A stretch of DNA of 64,000 bases from Glandiceps talaboti. Its lineage: Eukaryota; Hemichordata; Enteropneusta; Spengelidae. The translations under genes were made by a program, and so were the position numbers. The notes beneath the pieces are model-generated. The model was not told the origin of the DNA. It was given only the letters and a program-made list of their open reading frames with translations, and ran no database searches. How positions within the stretch are numbered: position 1 is the stretch's first letter; each line of letters opens with the position of its first letter. Shown piece after piece: positions 33,119-45,250 of this stretch. The stretch is from the NCBI RefSeq assembly GCF_964340395.1, contig NC_135557.1, positions 1,403,646 to 1,467,645 of the forward strand. The letters are read 5' to 3'.

Positions 33119-33179
33119 AAAAAGGAAGACCAACATTTTAAAAGCTTATTTTCCCATGTTTGAAAAGACATGATGTCAA

Positions 33180-33545
33180 TTTATTTTCAGGTACCCCCCC
33201 CTACAACCCATAACATTTTTTCAGGTACCCCCCCCCCCCCACACTATCCATATATTTTCAAGTCCCCCCCCCCAATCCCCCCCCCCCTAACAAGTTTTTG
33301 TGAAAGCAGCCTTAGCAGGGGAAAATTCCCGAACTCGTCGAGAATTTTTAAGGAGCTCCTTCCAGGACCCCATTTTAGACCAAACAAAATTAAAAATTGT
33401 GAAATATGGACCCCATTTTAGACTCATTAGCTCTCAAAAGACAGTACCCATTTTAGACCAAAGAGTGAAAAACCCTACCCCAAAGGGCGCCACATATACG
33501 TATACCCAATAGGTTGGAGTACCCCCCCCCCCGGGCATAAAGGGT
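33180..33545. repeat. Poly-C punctuated dispersed repeat
   Basis: Three successive modules of ttttcaggtacc or ttttcaagt followed by runs of 7-14 cytosines (33195-33290). These are followed by repeated accccattttagacc blocks and a final gttggagtaccccccccccc. It looks like a non-coding repeat and no coding potential was accepted. Confidence 0.6.
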
Positions 33546-33689
33546 ACATTGCCGTAAACGAGAATCGAGAAGAGCGGTAACATGCCCCGGGTATACCATG
33601 CTTACTATAAAGTATGTAACCTTTCTGATGCGTACTAGCGATGTAACATGTTACGACGGTTTGAATTGTGTTTATTATTTGCCGTGGAA

Positions 33690-33855
33690 GTGACGAGTGT
33701 ACATATCCAGGGTATGTAGGGGATCGCGAAAGTCGGAGTGTTCAAAGTCGAGTCAAACTTTCCTGTATTATTAATGAGAATAGGTGAGGTAGCATTTGAA
33801 TAACGTTTTCGACAACTAACTTTCACTGGGACTTCAGATACAGAGCTAAAATTCA
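33690..33855 (+). repeat. Dispersed repeat, copy 1 (pair with 52945-53118)
   Basis: Shares ccagggtatgtaggggatcg-like, tcaaactttcctgt, gagaataggtgaggtagcat and tacagagctaaa blocks with 52945-53118 in the same orientation. Both copies are followed by tacggaaggcattcagttta modules (34384 and 53137). Confidence 0.75.
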
Positions 33856-33914
33856 TTATGTTCAAATGATACCAATAAGCAATCAATACATTTGTTCTGT
33901 ATGCATGGGTAAAT

Positions 33915-34169
33915 GTACGTATGTCTGTCTGTCTATGTATGTATGTATGTATGTATGTATGTATGTATGTATGTATGTATGTATGTATGTATGTATGTAT
34001 GTATGTATGTATGTATGCATGCATGCATGCATGCATGCATGCATGTATGTATGTATGTATGTATGTATGTATGTATGTATGTATGTATGTATGTATGCAT
34101 GGATGCATGGATGCATGGATGGATGGATGGATGGCTGGATGGATGGATGGATGCATGCATGCATGTCGG
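33915..34169. repeat. (TATG)n/(CATG)n/(GATG)n microsatellite
   Basis: Tetranucleotide tract that shifts from tatg to catg (near 34017-34044), back to tatg and then to gatg or catg. Frames of MYVCMYVC type on both strands are artefacts. Confidence 0.97.
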
Positions 34170-34599
34170 ATGTATGTGTATCCCTGTAATTTTGAATAAT
34201 AGTACATGTACATACACCCGGTACATACATAGATTGATATCAGAAAGTCCTTTCAGATTTCTTATAGTTTGGCACACCTATTTGCCATTTCAGGTATATC
34301 ATGTACTAATAGCCTACTATAACAAAGATTGTTGTATTTCAGCAATTATTATGTGTAGGAACAAAAAGCTCAATATTCCCCTTACGGAAGGCATTCAGTT
34401 TAAATCTGGTATAAAATTAATTTGAGGTACATCACGTATAGCTATAGCTCAGAATTTTGCATTCCAAAGATTTGCCGGGTGGCATTCAGTTTAAATCTGG
34501 TAATAAATTGCTTCCATGTCAATTTCTTGTCTAACACAGTTGGTTCAACGCTAAGAGACAATTTCCACCGTTTTATACACAGCCGCAGACTCTATTCAT

Positions 34600-35640
34600 T
34601 ATAACAATATTATTATACTGTCCGATAACGTATTACTTACATCCGGGTCATTCGGGTAGTCATCGCCACACCGGCACCGTACCGTGCGCATGCTGTGTGG
34701 TAACACTGGGCGTACCACATGACGTCATGCATTGAGCTCAAATGATTGACAGTCACTATAACAACCGTGCCCTTTAGCCCGCGTCATTCGTTGATACCAT
34801 TTAGCATGCAAAGATTATACTTTCCGCCATTTTCTTTTTTAAATATATCTTCCGTCTAATATCAAAATAAGTCCAACACAAGGATCTGAGTCGCAGTAGA
34901 CAAACCGGCAACATATATTTGGGTACAAACACGCCACCTGAGCAAGTTTGCTGTCGTTTGCAGGGAAGTTTCTCATCCAGTTTGAAGAAGTAATTGAAAT
35001 TTCTGCTGACCTGCAAGTTGCTGAAGATTTCATTTTCGCGCGCCATTTTGGGGTTGGTTGGCTGTCTTTGTTGTGGTCTAGAGGTAGCCCAATTAGGGCT
35101 ACTGACCCAGTGATTATCCAAGGCAGTGTTGGTGCAGCCAAGTCTTCAGCATTTATCTGATCGATGTCATCTAACTATCTAAGGTTGGTATAAACAATTA
35201 TTTTAAAATTAATATTGCCGGGTTGTGTACTGTCTCTCGCATTACTGCGCGATCCGTATCCTAGCGTGACCTTCAGCAACCATGTGAGCGAAGGTATTTT
35301 ACAATGATTGTTCTTCCGGGAAATACCGGACGTTTTTTTTATCATGTTGTAAGATATTCCATATCAAGAATGACATACTGAAATGTTATATTTCAGTTAA
35401 ATATAACATTTTAACATCATTTGATTGGTTTCATTTGCAAGTTTGGAACAAGACGGGCATGAACGAGTGATGACTTGTCCCTGATTCATCGCGCGTTAGG
35501 TTGTTGGGCGGCATGTTTTTGATGAAAATTCACTGTTTTGCACCTCAAGTAAGAAAATACAGCTGACTAATCATGTATCATCAGATTTAACAGTGATCAA
35601 CCCGTCTAAGTATAACAATTGGTAGTATAATTGTAACTTA
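34600..35640. promoter_or_regulatory. CpG-richer region, possible promoter
   Basis: Compared with its flanks this stretch holds more CpG. It has an E2F-like ttttcgcgcgcc (35033-35044), a minus-strand AAAATGGCGCGCG start context (near 35050), and a plus-strand candidate first exon downstream. No transcript can be assigned. The minus-strand frames of 100-106 codons (34801-35141) resemble no family I know. Confidence 0.3.
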
Positions 35641-35661
35641 TAATTCAATAAACTGTCGAAA

Positions 35662-35777
35662 ATGGGACAAGTAAAACAGAATTTTCGTCGACGACATCGA
35701 CCGGTTCATTTGGGCGTGCATTCGACTTCGAGTGCCATGAATACAGGAAATTTGTTCTCCGTTGTAACTGAAATGTA
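35662..35777 (+). CDS. Candidate first coding exon, unidentified gene
   Basis: An ATG in a good context (gaaaATGG) opens MGQVKQNFRRRHRPVHLGV followed by HSTSSAMNTGNLFSVVTE. The basic, CpG-rich coding is unlike the AT-rich surroundings. Beyond gttgtaactgaaat the frame turns into AT-rich hydrophobic codons, so a donor (gtaact or gtatgc) near 35767-35778 is plausible. I found no matching second exon and no family, and the end coordinate is approximate. Confidence 0.25.
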
Positions 35778-36003
35778 TGCATGCATTATTTATTTTATGG
35801 CGATGTGTATTTATTATGGCGATGTGTATTTTTATTACGTGATTGGTGTTTGTTGTGAGTGGAAGCCATGTGTGCCGGTCTTCTGTTGAACCATGAGGAA
35901 ATGTTTTGGTTCGATCAGCTGATGAGCTCACTAATTTACATAATTTCTTTTTCAAAATAACATTATTGCCGATGTGTTTTTTGTCCTTCCTATTTCGGGC
36001 CAT

Positions 36004-36780
36004 AAATTCCGAAGTAATTGAAATAGATGTGTTTATTTTTATTCGATTAATACTGTTTTATTGATATCATATTTATTAGTTTTGAGTTTCTTACTCCGTA
36101 TAATGCGACGGTATTTGACTAGTGACATCAAAATGGCCGCCATGCGAGCAGCTTCATAATTTTGTCCTCGTTATTGTATGCGATTCTGTGGTCCAATTTT
36201 GTTCGTAAGGAAATATTAAAGGTACAGTGATAAATTTCAAACTAGCAAGTGTTGTTACACTATGAAATATGTGTAAATACTTTTCATTTTGAAATGAAAT
36301 AACCGGGAATGCAATGCGATTATGTGACAAATATTGTAGTTCGCCAAGTGGTGGCTGTTACGTTTGTCAATCAGTACGCCCTCTGGAGATGAAATTGCAG
36401 TGTCACTGTTGCTGATTTTTCATTGTGGTTGCCAGAAATATGGGCTTTCTAAAATTCAGTATAAACAGTAGTGACATATCTCATGTTTTTGGTAACCAAA
36501 CACTATAAGTATATATATATATATATAAGTGGAAGTTAAACCTTGTTGTTACATTTTGATGTGTTGAGTTCAAATGTGTAGCTCATAGAAAGAACACATG
36601 GTATGTACATACTAAGGATTAAACAGTGAGGATGTCTTGAATTCTAGCGTTGGTGTAAAAGTAAACAATTCAAACTATTTAATTTAATGTTTTCACTGTA
36701 AATGTTGAAACAGGTGACATTGATCCTGTATAGTAATGTAAAACATAGTGAGATTGGGTAAGGATTTCTTATTACTTTTA
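36004..36780. other. Spacer with YY1-like motif and short (AT)n
   Basis: There is a YY1-like aaaatggccgcc near 36130 and an (AT)n run near 36511-36527. No gene recognised. Confidence 0.35.
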
Positions 36781-38467
36781 ACCAATCACAGTAGAGCTAC
36801 TATTAGTTGTATGGTTTACTAATCACAGTAGAGCTACTATTAGTTGTATGGTTTACTAATCACAGTAGAGCTGCTATTAGTTGTATGGTTTACCAATCAC
36901 AGTAGAGCTACTATTAGTTGTATGGTTTACTAATCACAGTAGAGCTACTATTAGTTGTATGGTTTACTAATCACAGTAGAGCTACTATTAGTTGTATGGT
37001 TTACCAATCACAGTAGAGCTACTATTAGTTGTATGGTTTACCAATCACAGTAGAGCTACTATTAGTTGTATGGTTTACTAATCACAGTAGAGCTACTATT
37101 AGTTGTATGGTTTACTAATCACAGTAGAGCTACTATTAGTTGTATGGTTTACCAATCACAGTAGAGCTACTATTAGTTGTATGGTTTACTAATCACAGTA
37201 GAGCTACTATTAGTTGTATGGTTTACCAATCACAGTAGAGCTACTATTAGTTGTATGGTTTACTAATCACAGTAGAGCTACTATTAGTTGTATGGTTTAC
37301 TAATCACAGTAGAGCTACTATTAGTTGTATGGTTTACTAATCACAGTAGAGCTACTATTAGTTGTATGGTTTACCAATCACAGTAGAGCTACTATTAGTT
37401 GTATGGTTTACCAATCACAGTAGAGCTGCTATTAGTTGTATGGTTTACTAATCACAGTAGAGCTACTATTAGTTGTATGGTTTACCAATCACAGTAGAGC
37501 TACTATTAGTTGTATGGTTTACTAATCACAGTAGAGCTACTATTAGTTGTATGGTTTACCAATCACAGTAGAGCTACTATTAGTTGTATGGTTTACTAAT
37601 CACAGTAGAGCTGCTATTAGTTGTATGGTTTACCAATCACAGTAGAGCTGCTATTAGTTGTATGGTTTACTAATCACAGTAGAGCTACTATTAGTTGTAT
37701 GGTTTACTAATCACAGTAGAGCTACTATTAGTTGTATGGTTTACCAATCACAGTAGAGCTACTATTAGTTGTATGGTTTACTAATCACAGTAGAGCTACT
37801 ATTAGTTGTATGGTTTACCAATCACAGTAGAGCTACTATTAGTTGTATGGTTTACTAATCACAGTAGAGCTGCTATTAGTTGTATGGTTTACCAATCACA
37901 GTAGAGCTACTATTAGTTGTATGGTTTACTAATCACAGTAGAGCTACTATTAGTTGTATGGTTTACTAATCACAGTAGAGCTGCTATTAGTTGTATGGTT
38001 TACCAATCACAGTAGAGCTGCTATTAGTTGTATGGTTTACTAATCACAGTAGAGCTACTATTAGTTGTATGGTTTACCAATCACAGTAGAGCTACTATTA
38101 GTTGTATGGTTTACTAATCACAGTAGAGCTACTATTAGTTGTATGGTTTACTAATCACAGTAGAGCTACTATTAGTTGTATGGTTTACTAATCACAGTAG
38201 AGCTACTATTAGTTGTATGGTTTACTAATCACAGTAGAGCTACTATTAGTTGTATGGTTTACTAATCACAGTAGAGCTACTATTAGTTGTATGGTTTACT
38301 AATCACAGTAGAGCTACTATTAGTTGTATGGTTTACCAATCACAGTAGAGCTACTATTAGTTGTATGGTTTACTAATCACAGTAGAGCTGCTATTAGTTG
38401 TATGGTTTACCAATCACAGTAGAGCTACTATTAGTTGTATGGTTTACTAATCACAGTAGAGCTGCTA
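36781..38467. repeat. 37-bp minisatellite with CCAAT motifs
   Basis: About 45 copies of a 37-bp unit containing aatcacagtagagctactat and tagttgtatggttta. Two positions alternate: taccaatc/tactaatc and gctact/gctgct. Confidence 0.96.
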
Positions 38468-38725
38468 GTATGGTTATCTAATTGGTTATCCAATCATATC
38501 AGAGCTGCTAGCTTTTTTATCCAATCACAGCTGAAATGCTGGTGATGGTATGGTTACCCAATCACAGTAGAGCTGCTAGTTGGATTATCCAATCAAATTA
38601 GAAGCCTTAGTATGATTACCCAATGACAGTAGAGCAACTAGTATGGTTACTCGATCCCATTAAAACTGCTAGTTGGATTATCCAATCAAGTAGATCTGCT
38701 AGTATGGTTACCCAATCTACTTCTA
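38468..38725. repeat. Degenerate edge of the 37-bp array
   Basis: Diverged, irregular versions of the unit (ggttacccaatc, ttggattatccaatca, agagctgctag) trail off to the right of the homogeneous core. Confidence 0.75.
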
Positions 38726-39343
38726 ATTCTACTTCTAACTGGAAGTGCGACATAGAAAATTTATTTGGCTTTAAAATGATACCTAATTTTCAAAGATTAG
38801 GCAATTCTAAGTATTTCTGTATATCAGTTTGATAACATAACAATTGCTTGCACTTTTATCATGTGTATGCTAATGTGGAAAGCAGTACATAATGTCAATA
38901 TTGCTATCCAATCACGTTCACGGAAGGTAGTTAGTAAATAATTTATTTGCTCCAATTCTCCTATATGGCATTAGAAATCAGTTGATATCTTTGGTAGACA
39001 TGGTCCGATTGTAACAACAAACAACAACACGATTTATCAGAAGTTTATTAAATTTGGGAAGTAGGAAGTGAAAAGGTAAATTGTCGAAATGTTTGCTGAG
39101 TGTTGTATGGTAATTGTGTTCTGTTGCAAACCTTGTCTCTATCTCACGGTGAGTGGACTTACACGATGAGACAAACAAGTGTTATTTTACCCCTTTCATA
39201 TACAATTGGCTAAACACGCCAATATTATCGTTAGTATCAGCATTTTATTTATTCTGATACAAACATTCTGATACGCATCTCAGGAAACAAGTGCCTGTGG
39301 ATCAGAACACTTGCAATGAAACTATTAAATTAGTGTACAATTT

Positions 39344-39725
39344 GTTAGTCCCCGCCGAACGAAGTCCGGGACAGGGACTTATGGATTGGGTTCCATCCGT
39401 CTGTCCACCCGGAGCCATTTCTTGGAGATGTCTGGACCAATTTTTTTCAAAACTTGGTACAGGAGCAAATGTCAACTTGTTTCATGATACGATCCAATAT
39501 GGGCGCCGAGCAGCCATTTTGTTTGCGAATTTTCCCTGTCCATAGCCATAACTCAGACATGCTTGAACAGATCTCATTCAACATTGGTATTATTAGGACA
39601 GTGTTCTATGACATACATGTGCATATCCATTTTCGTCGTGATACAATGATAATCCAATATGGCTGCCTGGCAGCCATTTTGTTGGCACAGTTTTCATGTC
39701 CAACGCCATAACTCATACATGCTTT
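39344..39725. repeat. Dispersed repeat with two internal ~190-bp modules
   Basis: Begins ccccgccgaacgaagtccgg and contains two modules, each with atccaatatgg, gcagccattttgttkgc and ccataactca. Non-coding as far as I can see; the 84-85 codon frames are not supported. Confidence 0.55.
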
Positions 39726-40840
39726 AACAGTTCATTTCATTTTGTGTGCGTCAAAATTGCAATAAGGATTTTTCATTCTTATCACTAAAATGGAATCAAA
39801 AGAGGCAATGCTATTTTTCTTGAAAAAATGAGTCAGAAACTTTGCCTACATACAGAGAGAGAGATGCATGTTGTTCTAAAATAACCGTATGGCCAAGTAA
39901 CCCACCTAGTCTGGGAGTGATGTACAATAAATGAGTCACAAAAGCAACCTCTTGAATGCTGCCAAAACATGGTTTTATTATTCACCAACACCTAAACAGA
40001 AGTTCCTGAATTCAAGAGACTTTTTTTCCGTTTGTTGGGTCATATCACAGTTATAAATGATGGTACGTGACGGACGCATATGTCAACCAATTTCTTGCGA
40101 CTAGGATGATAAGCGTACCGCCCAAGCACTTGGCATTACACTTATTATATGTAGACATTACCTCATTTACTTGTACCTGCAACTCTCGGTTTTTAAAATG
40201 TCCGGATCCGACACAGCTTTACATTTTAGGATTACCTAATTCCAAATTCTAGACGGGTTAGCTGTTTAGACATGAGGAGATTCATCATACACAAATATAA
40301 ACAACACTGCACGCCACTACGCTATGTAGGCAACGCCATGTGATCTTGTCAACGAAAGTTAATGAAGTGGGTGTGTGATCAGAGCCGATTGTTCAATCGT
40401 AGTGGCAACTTTTAAAGGACCTTCACGATAATTGATTTGAATAGACTGTGGAGAGGACGTTGCCAAAATCCACCTACGCGAAGGCTCTAAATTAGGCCAG
40501 GTTGGGTATAACGTGAAACTAATACGAATGTAAATCTGGAAATTACCAATGAGGTGTCGCGTGTTTGTCGTGACCTTTAAACTTGGACTAAATTATCGTA
40601 GATAGCGTGGTATTGAGAATGTTTATTTCAGCACTAGTAACACAGGTTGATCGTTCGACTGATGTTGATTTAATCCTTCTATTAACGTGAAAAGTTCGAT
40701 TGCCTGAAATAATTATTCAGTAATAGTTTAGTGATTCCAAACAGATTTATAGATGTTTTCACGTGATAGTTGAAACATGCATGTGAAAGCCATGTCAACG
40801 TGTTCATCTCGTGGTGCGATGTCACAGTAAAAATCAAAAG
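39726..40840. other. Unique spacer; nothing recognised
   Basis: Short frames only. No RNA gene, repeat match or splice-flanked exon supported. Confidence 0.4.
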
Positions 40841-41650
40841 GGTTAATGGGGCCTGGGATGGATCTAGAGGTGTATAGATGAAGAAAACATACATGCACGC
40901 ATACTGAGCAGATTGGGCTTAAATTAATGGGGATGCAGCTGGGGGTGTATAGATGAAGAAATATTAAGCATATAATGATCTCATCAGCAATCTGCAAATT
41001 AGGTGTAAAAATGTGTTTTTTTGCCCAAAAACTTATGTATCAAAATGTACTTGGTCAATAAGACTGAAAATAGGTGAGATATTTCTAGAAGCGTTATTCT
41101 ATAGATTTGTTTAAAACATTTTGACACAATTGGTCCTAGCAACCATGACCATACCCTTATAAACAGCCAAATGCCAGTATATTTTGCTAAAATAACATCT
41201 GGTCAGTTGTATCTGGTAGGCAAGTAAGCAAACATTTTTAAAAAATGTATGCAAATATCCCTAGCAACCATGACCATGCCCATTCCTAGCAACAGCCAAA
41301 CGATTGTGTATTTCACGAAGATAACAACAAGGATTCTTAGAACAAGTGAACATTCAAAAAATGTATGTAAATGTGCCTACCCAAAAGACCACACCCATAG
41401 CAACAGCCCAATGAGCACATATATTGCAAAGATAACAACAGGGATTAATAGGCAAAAGAATGAACATTTAAAAAATGTATGCAAATATACCTAGCAACAA
41501 GACCATGCCCATAGCAACAGCCAAATGATCATGTATATTGCAAAGATAACAACAGGACTGGTTAGGCAACTGGATAATGATTCAGCAAATGAACACCTAT
41601 ACCTAGCATGGATGTATAATAAACATTTTAAAAAACTGTACAGTTTTAAA
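40840..41650. repeat. Composite dispersed repeat (module a plus module b)
   Basis: Module a (gagcagattgggct, gatgatctcatcagcaat, tgcaaattagg) is followed by four roughly 110-bp units of module b (ctagcaaccatgaccat, catagcaacagccaaatga, tattgcaaagataacaacag). The same order occurs at 53170-53660, so the two modules form one element. Confidence 0.7.
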
Positions 41651-42919
41651 TGAACACCTATGTGCATTAATTAATGTAAATGTTCAACAAATCTTTCCCC
41701 GGTCTTACTTTATACTCTTTAACCCCGTCAAATATTGGTTATCCTAGTAGATTTAAATGAGACTAGTAACTTTTACTCGGGTCTTTTGAATCGCTCATTC
41801 ACATTCACTCAGTGCATGCATCTGTATAATGTTTGCTGTTTGCGCTAGCTAGCTGTGTTGGACTCAGTTGATCATTATCACTAACCATGGCCTCTTTTAC
41901 TGCAGCGTCAAAAATCCATCATTTCTGTTGTACTCCCCAATTATAGTTTTAGGACTTCTTTTGGGAAAGTTGTATGTGTGAGTACCCTGTAATTTTTGTG
42001 TGTTGCCGCAAACGAGGCAGTTGCAATAATTCGCACAAGTTGGTAGTATACGAGTCCGAATCGGGACGCCAAGGTGACACTTTTTGCCGACATGCTTACC
42101 CACAAAAGCAAATATGCAGTCGGGATTTTGAAGTTATGTTGTGATAATTTGATCCTTCCATATACTGCATTGAGTTCACTCAGCCATCTCATTGTACAAA
42201 ACATCGTATTCATAGTCAAAATTGAGTGGAAATTTCTACGAACAGCACCTTTATGTTAGGGGAGACAGATTTTGTTTTGGCGATGTTGAAATTTGAATGT
42301 TACATTGAAAAACGCATGTAAAAAAATCTGATCAGAAAAATCGCCATTGCATGTGTTTCCTTCCCCTGACCTCTACACACATAGCTAGTACAAATACAAG
42401 TCACTATTGAGCTGTAACAAAAAGAAATAAAACCAAAATAGTCCATTATATAGCCAAAAATTACCCCCAAAACGTTAGTGTAAGTGTCGGTACTGGTCAC
42501 AAGATTGTGTAAATTTGCTGACTTTTAAAAATTCAACCATAAACTGCTGCTGGCAGCTCACACAGAATTTGATGCTCACACACAAGTAAGTACAATGTGT
42601 TCCCATAGCTAAATACTTGTATTCAACATTGTATTTCAAATCAAATTCAGATAGTGATAGTGACATAATTTATATCGTAGACCATGTTACGAGAGCCGTT
42701 GATTACTTCCGCCATGTTGGAATTCGATTTTGTAAGTGAAAAACGCACATAAAATTACAATCGCTCGTCATTTGGATCATACTACATATACTCTCCACTG
42801 CCAGGCTTAGCAGGAATTAATGGAAGCCCTAGAGCATTCCCGCAATAGCGGGAATCAGTGGTGAAAGGGTTTTAAGCCTTTTAAACCTGTAGGGCCTTTT
42901 GAAAAAAAATCTTGTTCCT
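41651..42919. other. Unique spacer; nothing recognised
   Basis: Several short frames on both strands (60-92 codons near 41897-42666) lack any motif. No gene is called. Confidence 0.4.
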
Positions 42920-43183
42920 ATCATATATTGCTATTTGTGAATACCATTTTGTAACCATTTCCATATCTTACTATTTGTGAATACCATTTTGTAACCATTT
43001 CCATATCTTACTATTTGTGAATACCATTTTGTAACCATTTCCATATCTTACTATTTGTGAATACCATTCTGAAACCATTTCCATATCTTACTATTTGTGA
43101 ATACCATTCTGAAACCATTTCCATATCTTACTATTTGTGAATACCATTCTGAAACCAACTTGTTCCTACCATATATTGCTATT
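42920..43183. repeat. 40-bp tandem repeat, left part
   Basis: About six copies of a 40-bp unit with ctatttgtgaataccatt and gtaaccatttccatatctta. The array resumes at 44268 after an inserted MITE. Confidence 0.93.
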
Positions 43184-44267
43184 CAGTGTTCTCCACGAGG
43201 GGTTTTTGAGGGGGTGCAACGCTCCTCTGTTTACAGGACCGCCCCTTTGCGTTCATCGCCCCTTTGTTTTGGTGTGAACGTCTTCATGAGATTCTATTCA
43301 ATGCCGTTAATGAAGGAAGTGAACAGCGACACTGCGTCTATCATCATTTATGAACTTATTTATCGCCTTGATTATAACAATGGTAGCCGAAACAAAAACA
43401 GTAGATGTAGTACCGTCGTAAAGTAGAAGACGGTACGTTGGTAGTTTCTATGGCCAGGTATATCAAGCCGGTAATTTCCAAGCCTTCCCATATACGTAAT
43501 ACAGTATGCATACGATGTACGATGTCACAGCAATTTTTGCACTGTATCAATAAATATGAACAAAAACCTAAAATTTATACATGTTCTTTAGAAATAACTA
43601 CTTCGGTACGGTTCCATGGTAAAATTAATGTCCTAAATGATCACGTTTGGATGTGAATCGTGATCGTAGTACCACGAGGTAGCTCCGATGTGGCAGCCAT
43701 GTTTGTTACCGTACATTTGCGCTGAACATATTCGATTATTTTTAGCCCAAATTCGTCACATAAAAAATGTACATATTTCCGGCAAATTTTGATGAAAAAT
43801 CATTTTCCATTCATGAAAATTAAAAAGATATCAAATTTTAGAGAAATAAAGGGAAATGAATTGTTTTCAATTAATTTTTATGAATGACATGCACATTTAC
43901 AAGGTGAAACCAACAACTCAAAACTAAGTGATAGCTAGCCTAGAGGTGCATACATGTACATCAACAATGCCATGTGTTGTCACTCCTGTGTGTAAAACAT
44001 GCTTGCCAACATTACTATAACATCGTCTGTATAACTGTCAACCTCCTTCCTGAAATTTTTACATTGTGAATTATGTGAAAGGTTTGGAAATAAGTGATCA
44101 CAATACATTTCAGTGATTTTAGTTTGCTGAATGAATAAAATAGGAGTTTTTGATTTTGGAAACTTTTTTCACTTCCTAATATTATGATCTGGAAATATGC
44201 TAATGACATGCAAATAAATATGCAAATTAGGGCTCCCCTTTATTTTTCAAAATTGTGGAGAACCCTG
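43184..44267. mobile_element. MITE with CAGTGTTCTCCAC ends inserted in the 40-bp array
   Basis: The left end CAGTGTTCTCCAC (43184-43196) and right end GTGGAGAACCCTG (44255-44267) are inverted repeats with one mismatch. The flanks duplicate ctatt (43179-43183 and 44268-44272), and the tandem array continues on both sides. The interior is non-coding. The terminal CAGTG..CTG style is reminiscent of hAT elements, but the 5-bp duplication is shorter than the usual 8 bp, so the superfamily is uncertain. Confidence 0.75.
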
Positions 44268-44515
44268 CTATTTGTGAATACCATTTTGAAACCAACTCCA
44301 TATATTGCTATTTGTGAATACCATTTTGAAACCAACTCCATATATTGCTATTTGTGAATACCATTTTGAAACCAACTCCATATATTGCTAAGTTTGTGAA
44401 TACCATTCTGAAACCAACTCCATATATTGCTATTTGTGAATACCATTTTGAAACCAACTTCATATATTGCTAAGTTTGTGAATACCATTCTGAAACCAAC
44501 TCCATATATTGCTGT
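44268..44515. repeat. 40-bp tandem repeat, right part
   Basis: About six units, with variants differing from the left part (gaaaccaactccatatattg in place of gtaaccatttccatatctta). Some are lengthened by tgctaagtttgtg. Confidence 0.93.
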
Positions 44516-44844
44516 CAATGTCTAGTTTTCACTAAAATATCCCCTAGTACAACCTTTAGTGTCAATCAAAACACACTCTGCAGCTTATCTGCATACTGAT
44601 TGGCGCCTTCAGCTACAGTCATATGACAAGAAGGAGGGAGGGAATCCAGTGATTAGCATAGCCTTTGTAAGGGGTCCTGCACAGGGGTCGCAGAACAAAG
44701 AGCCTGTACTGTGTTCAGGCAGCCATCTTCTTTGCAATGTAATCCATCCACACTAATTTAACTGACTGAATATAGTGTTTTGAGACAACCAAAGTGGTAA
44801 CAACCACACAATATATAAAGCAGTACCTAATTTGTGATAAGTTC

Positions 44845-45250
44845 TTATGTATGTATGTATGTATGTATGTATGTATGTATGTATGTATGTATGTATGTGT
44901 ATGTGTGTGTGTGTGTGTATGTGTGTGTATGTATCGTGTGTATATGTATGCTTGTGTGTATATGTATATATTTATGTATGTATGTATGTATGTATTTATG
45001 TATGTATGTACATGTATGTATGTATGTATGTATGTATGTATATATGTATGTGTATTTATGTATGTATGTATGTGTTTGTGTATGTATGTATGTATGTATG
45101 TGTTTGTGTGTGTGTATGTATGTATGTATGTGTTTGTGTGTGTATGTATGTATGTATGTACTTATTTGTGTATGTATGTATGTGTTTGTATGTATGTATG
45201 TATGTATGTATGTATGTATGTATGTATGTATGTATGTATGTATGTATGTA
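44845..45250. repeat. (TATG)n microsatellite flanking Penelope copy 2
   Basis: About 400 bp of tatg with tgtg and tttg variants. All three frames are open on one strand as MYVC-type artefacts. Confidence 0.97.

Noticed and set aside
33883-34230. MYVC and HTYI type ORFs in the tetranucleotide tracts (also near 44.8, 46.2 and 62.0 kb)
   Set aside because: Translations of (TATG)n or (ACAT)n microsatellites.
36781-38467. CRISPR-like appearance of regular arrays
   Set aside because: Units are contiguous with no unique spacers, no cas genes exist and the genome is eukaryotic.
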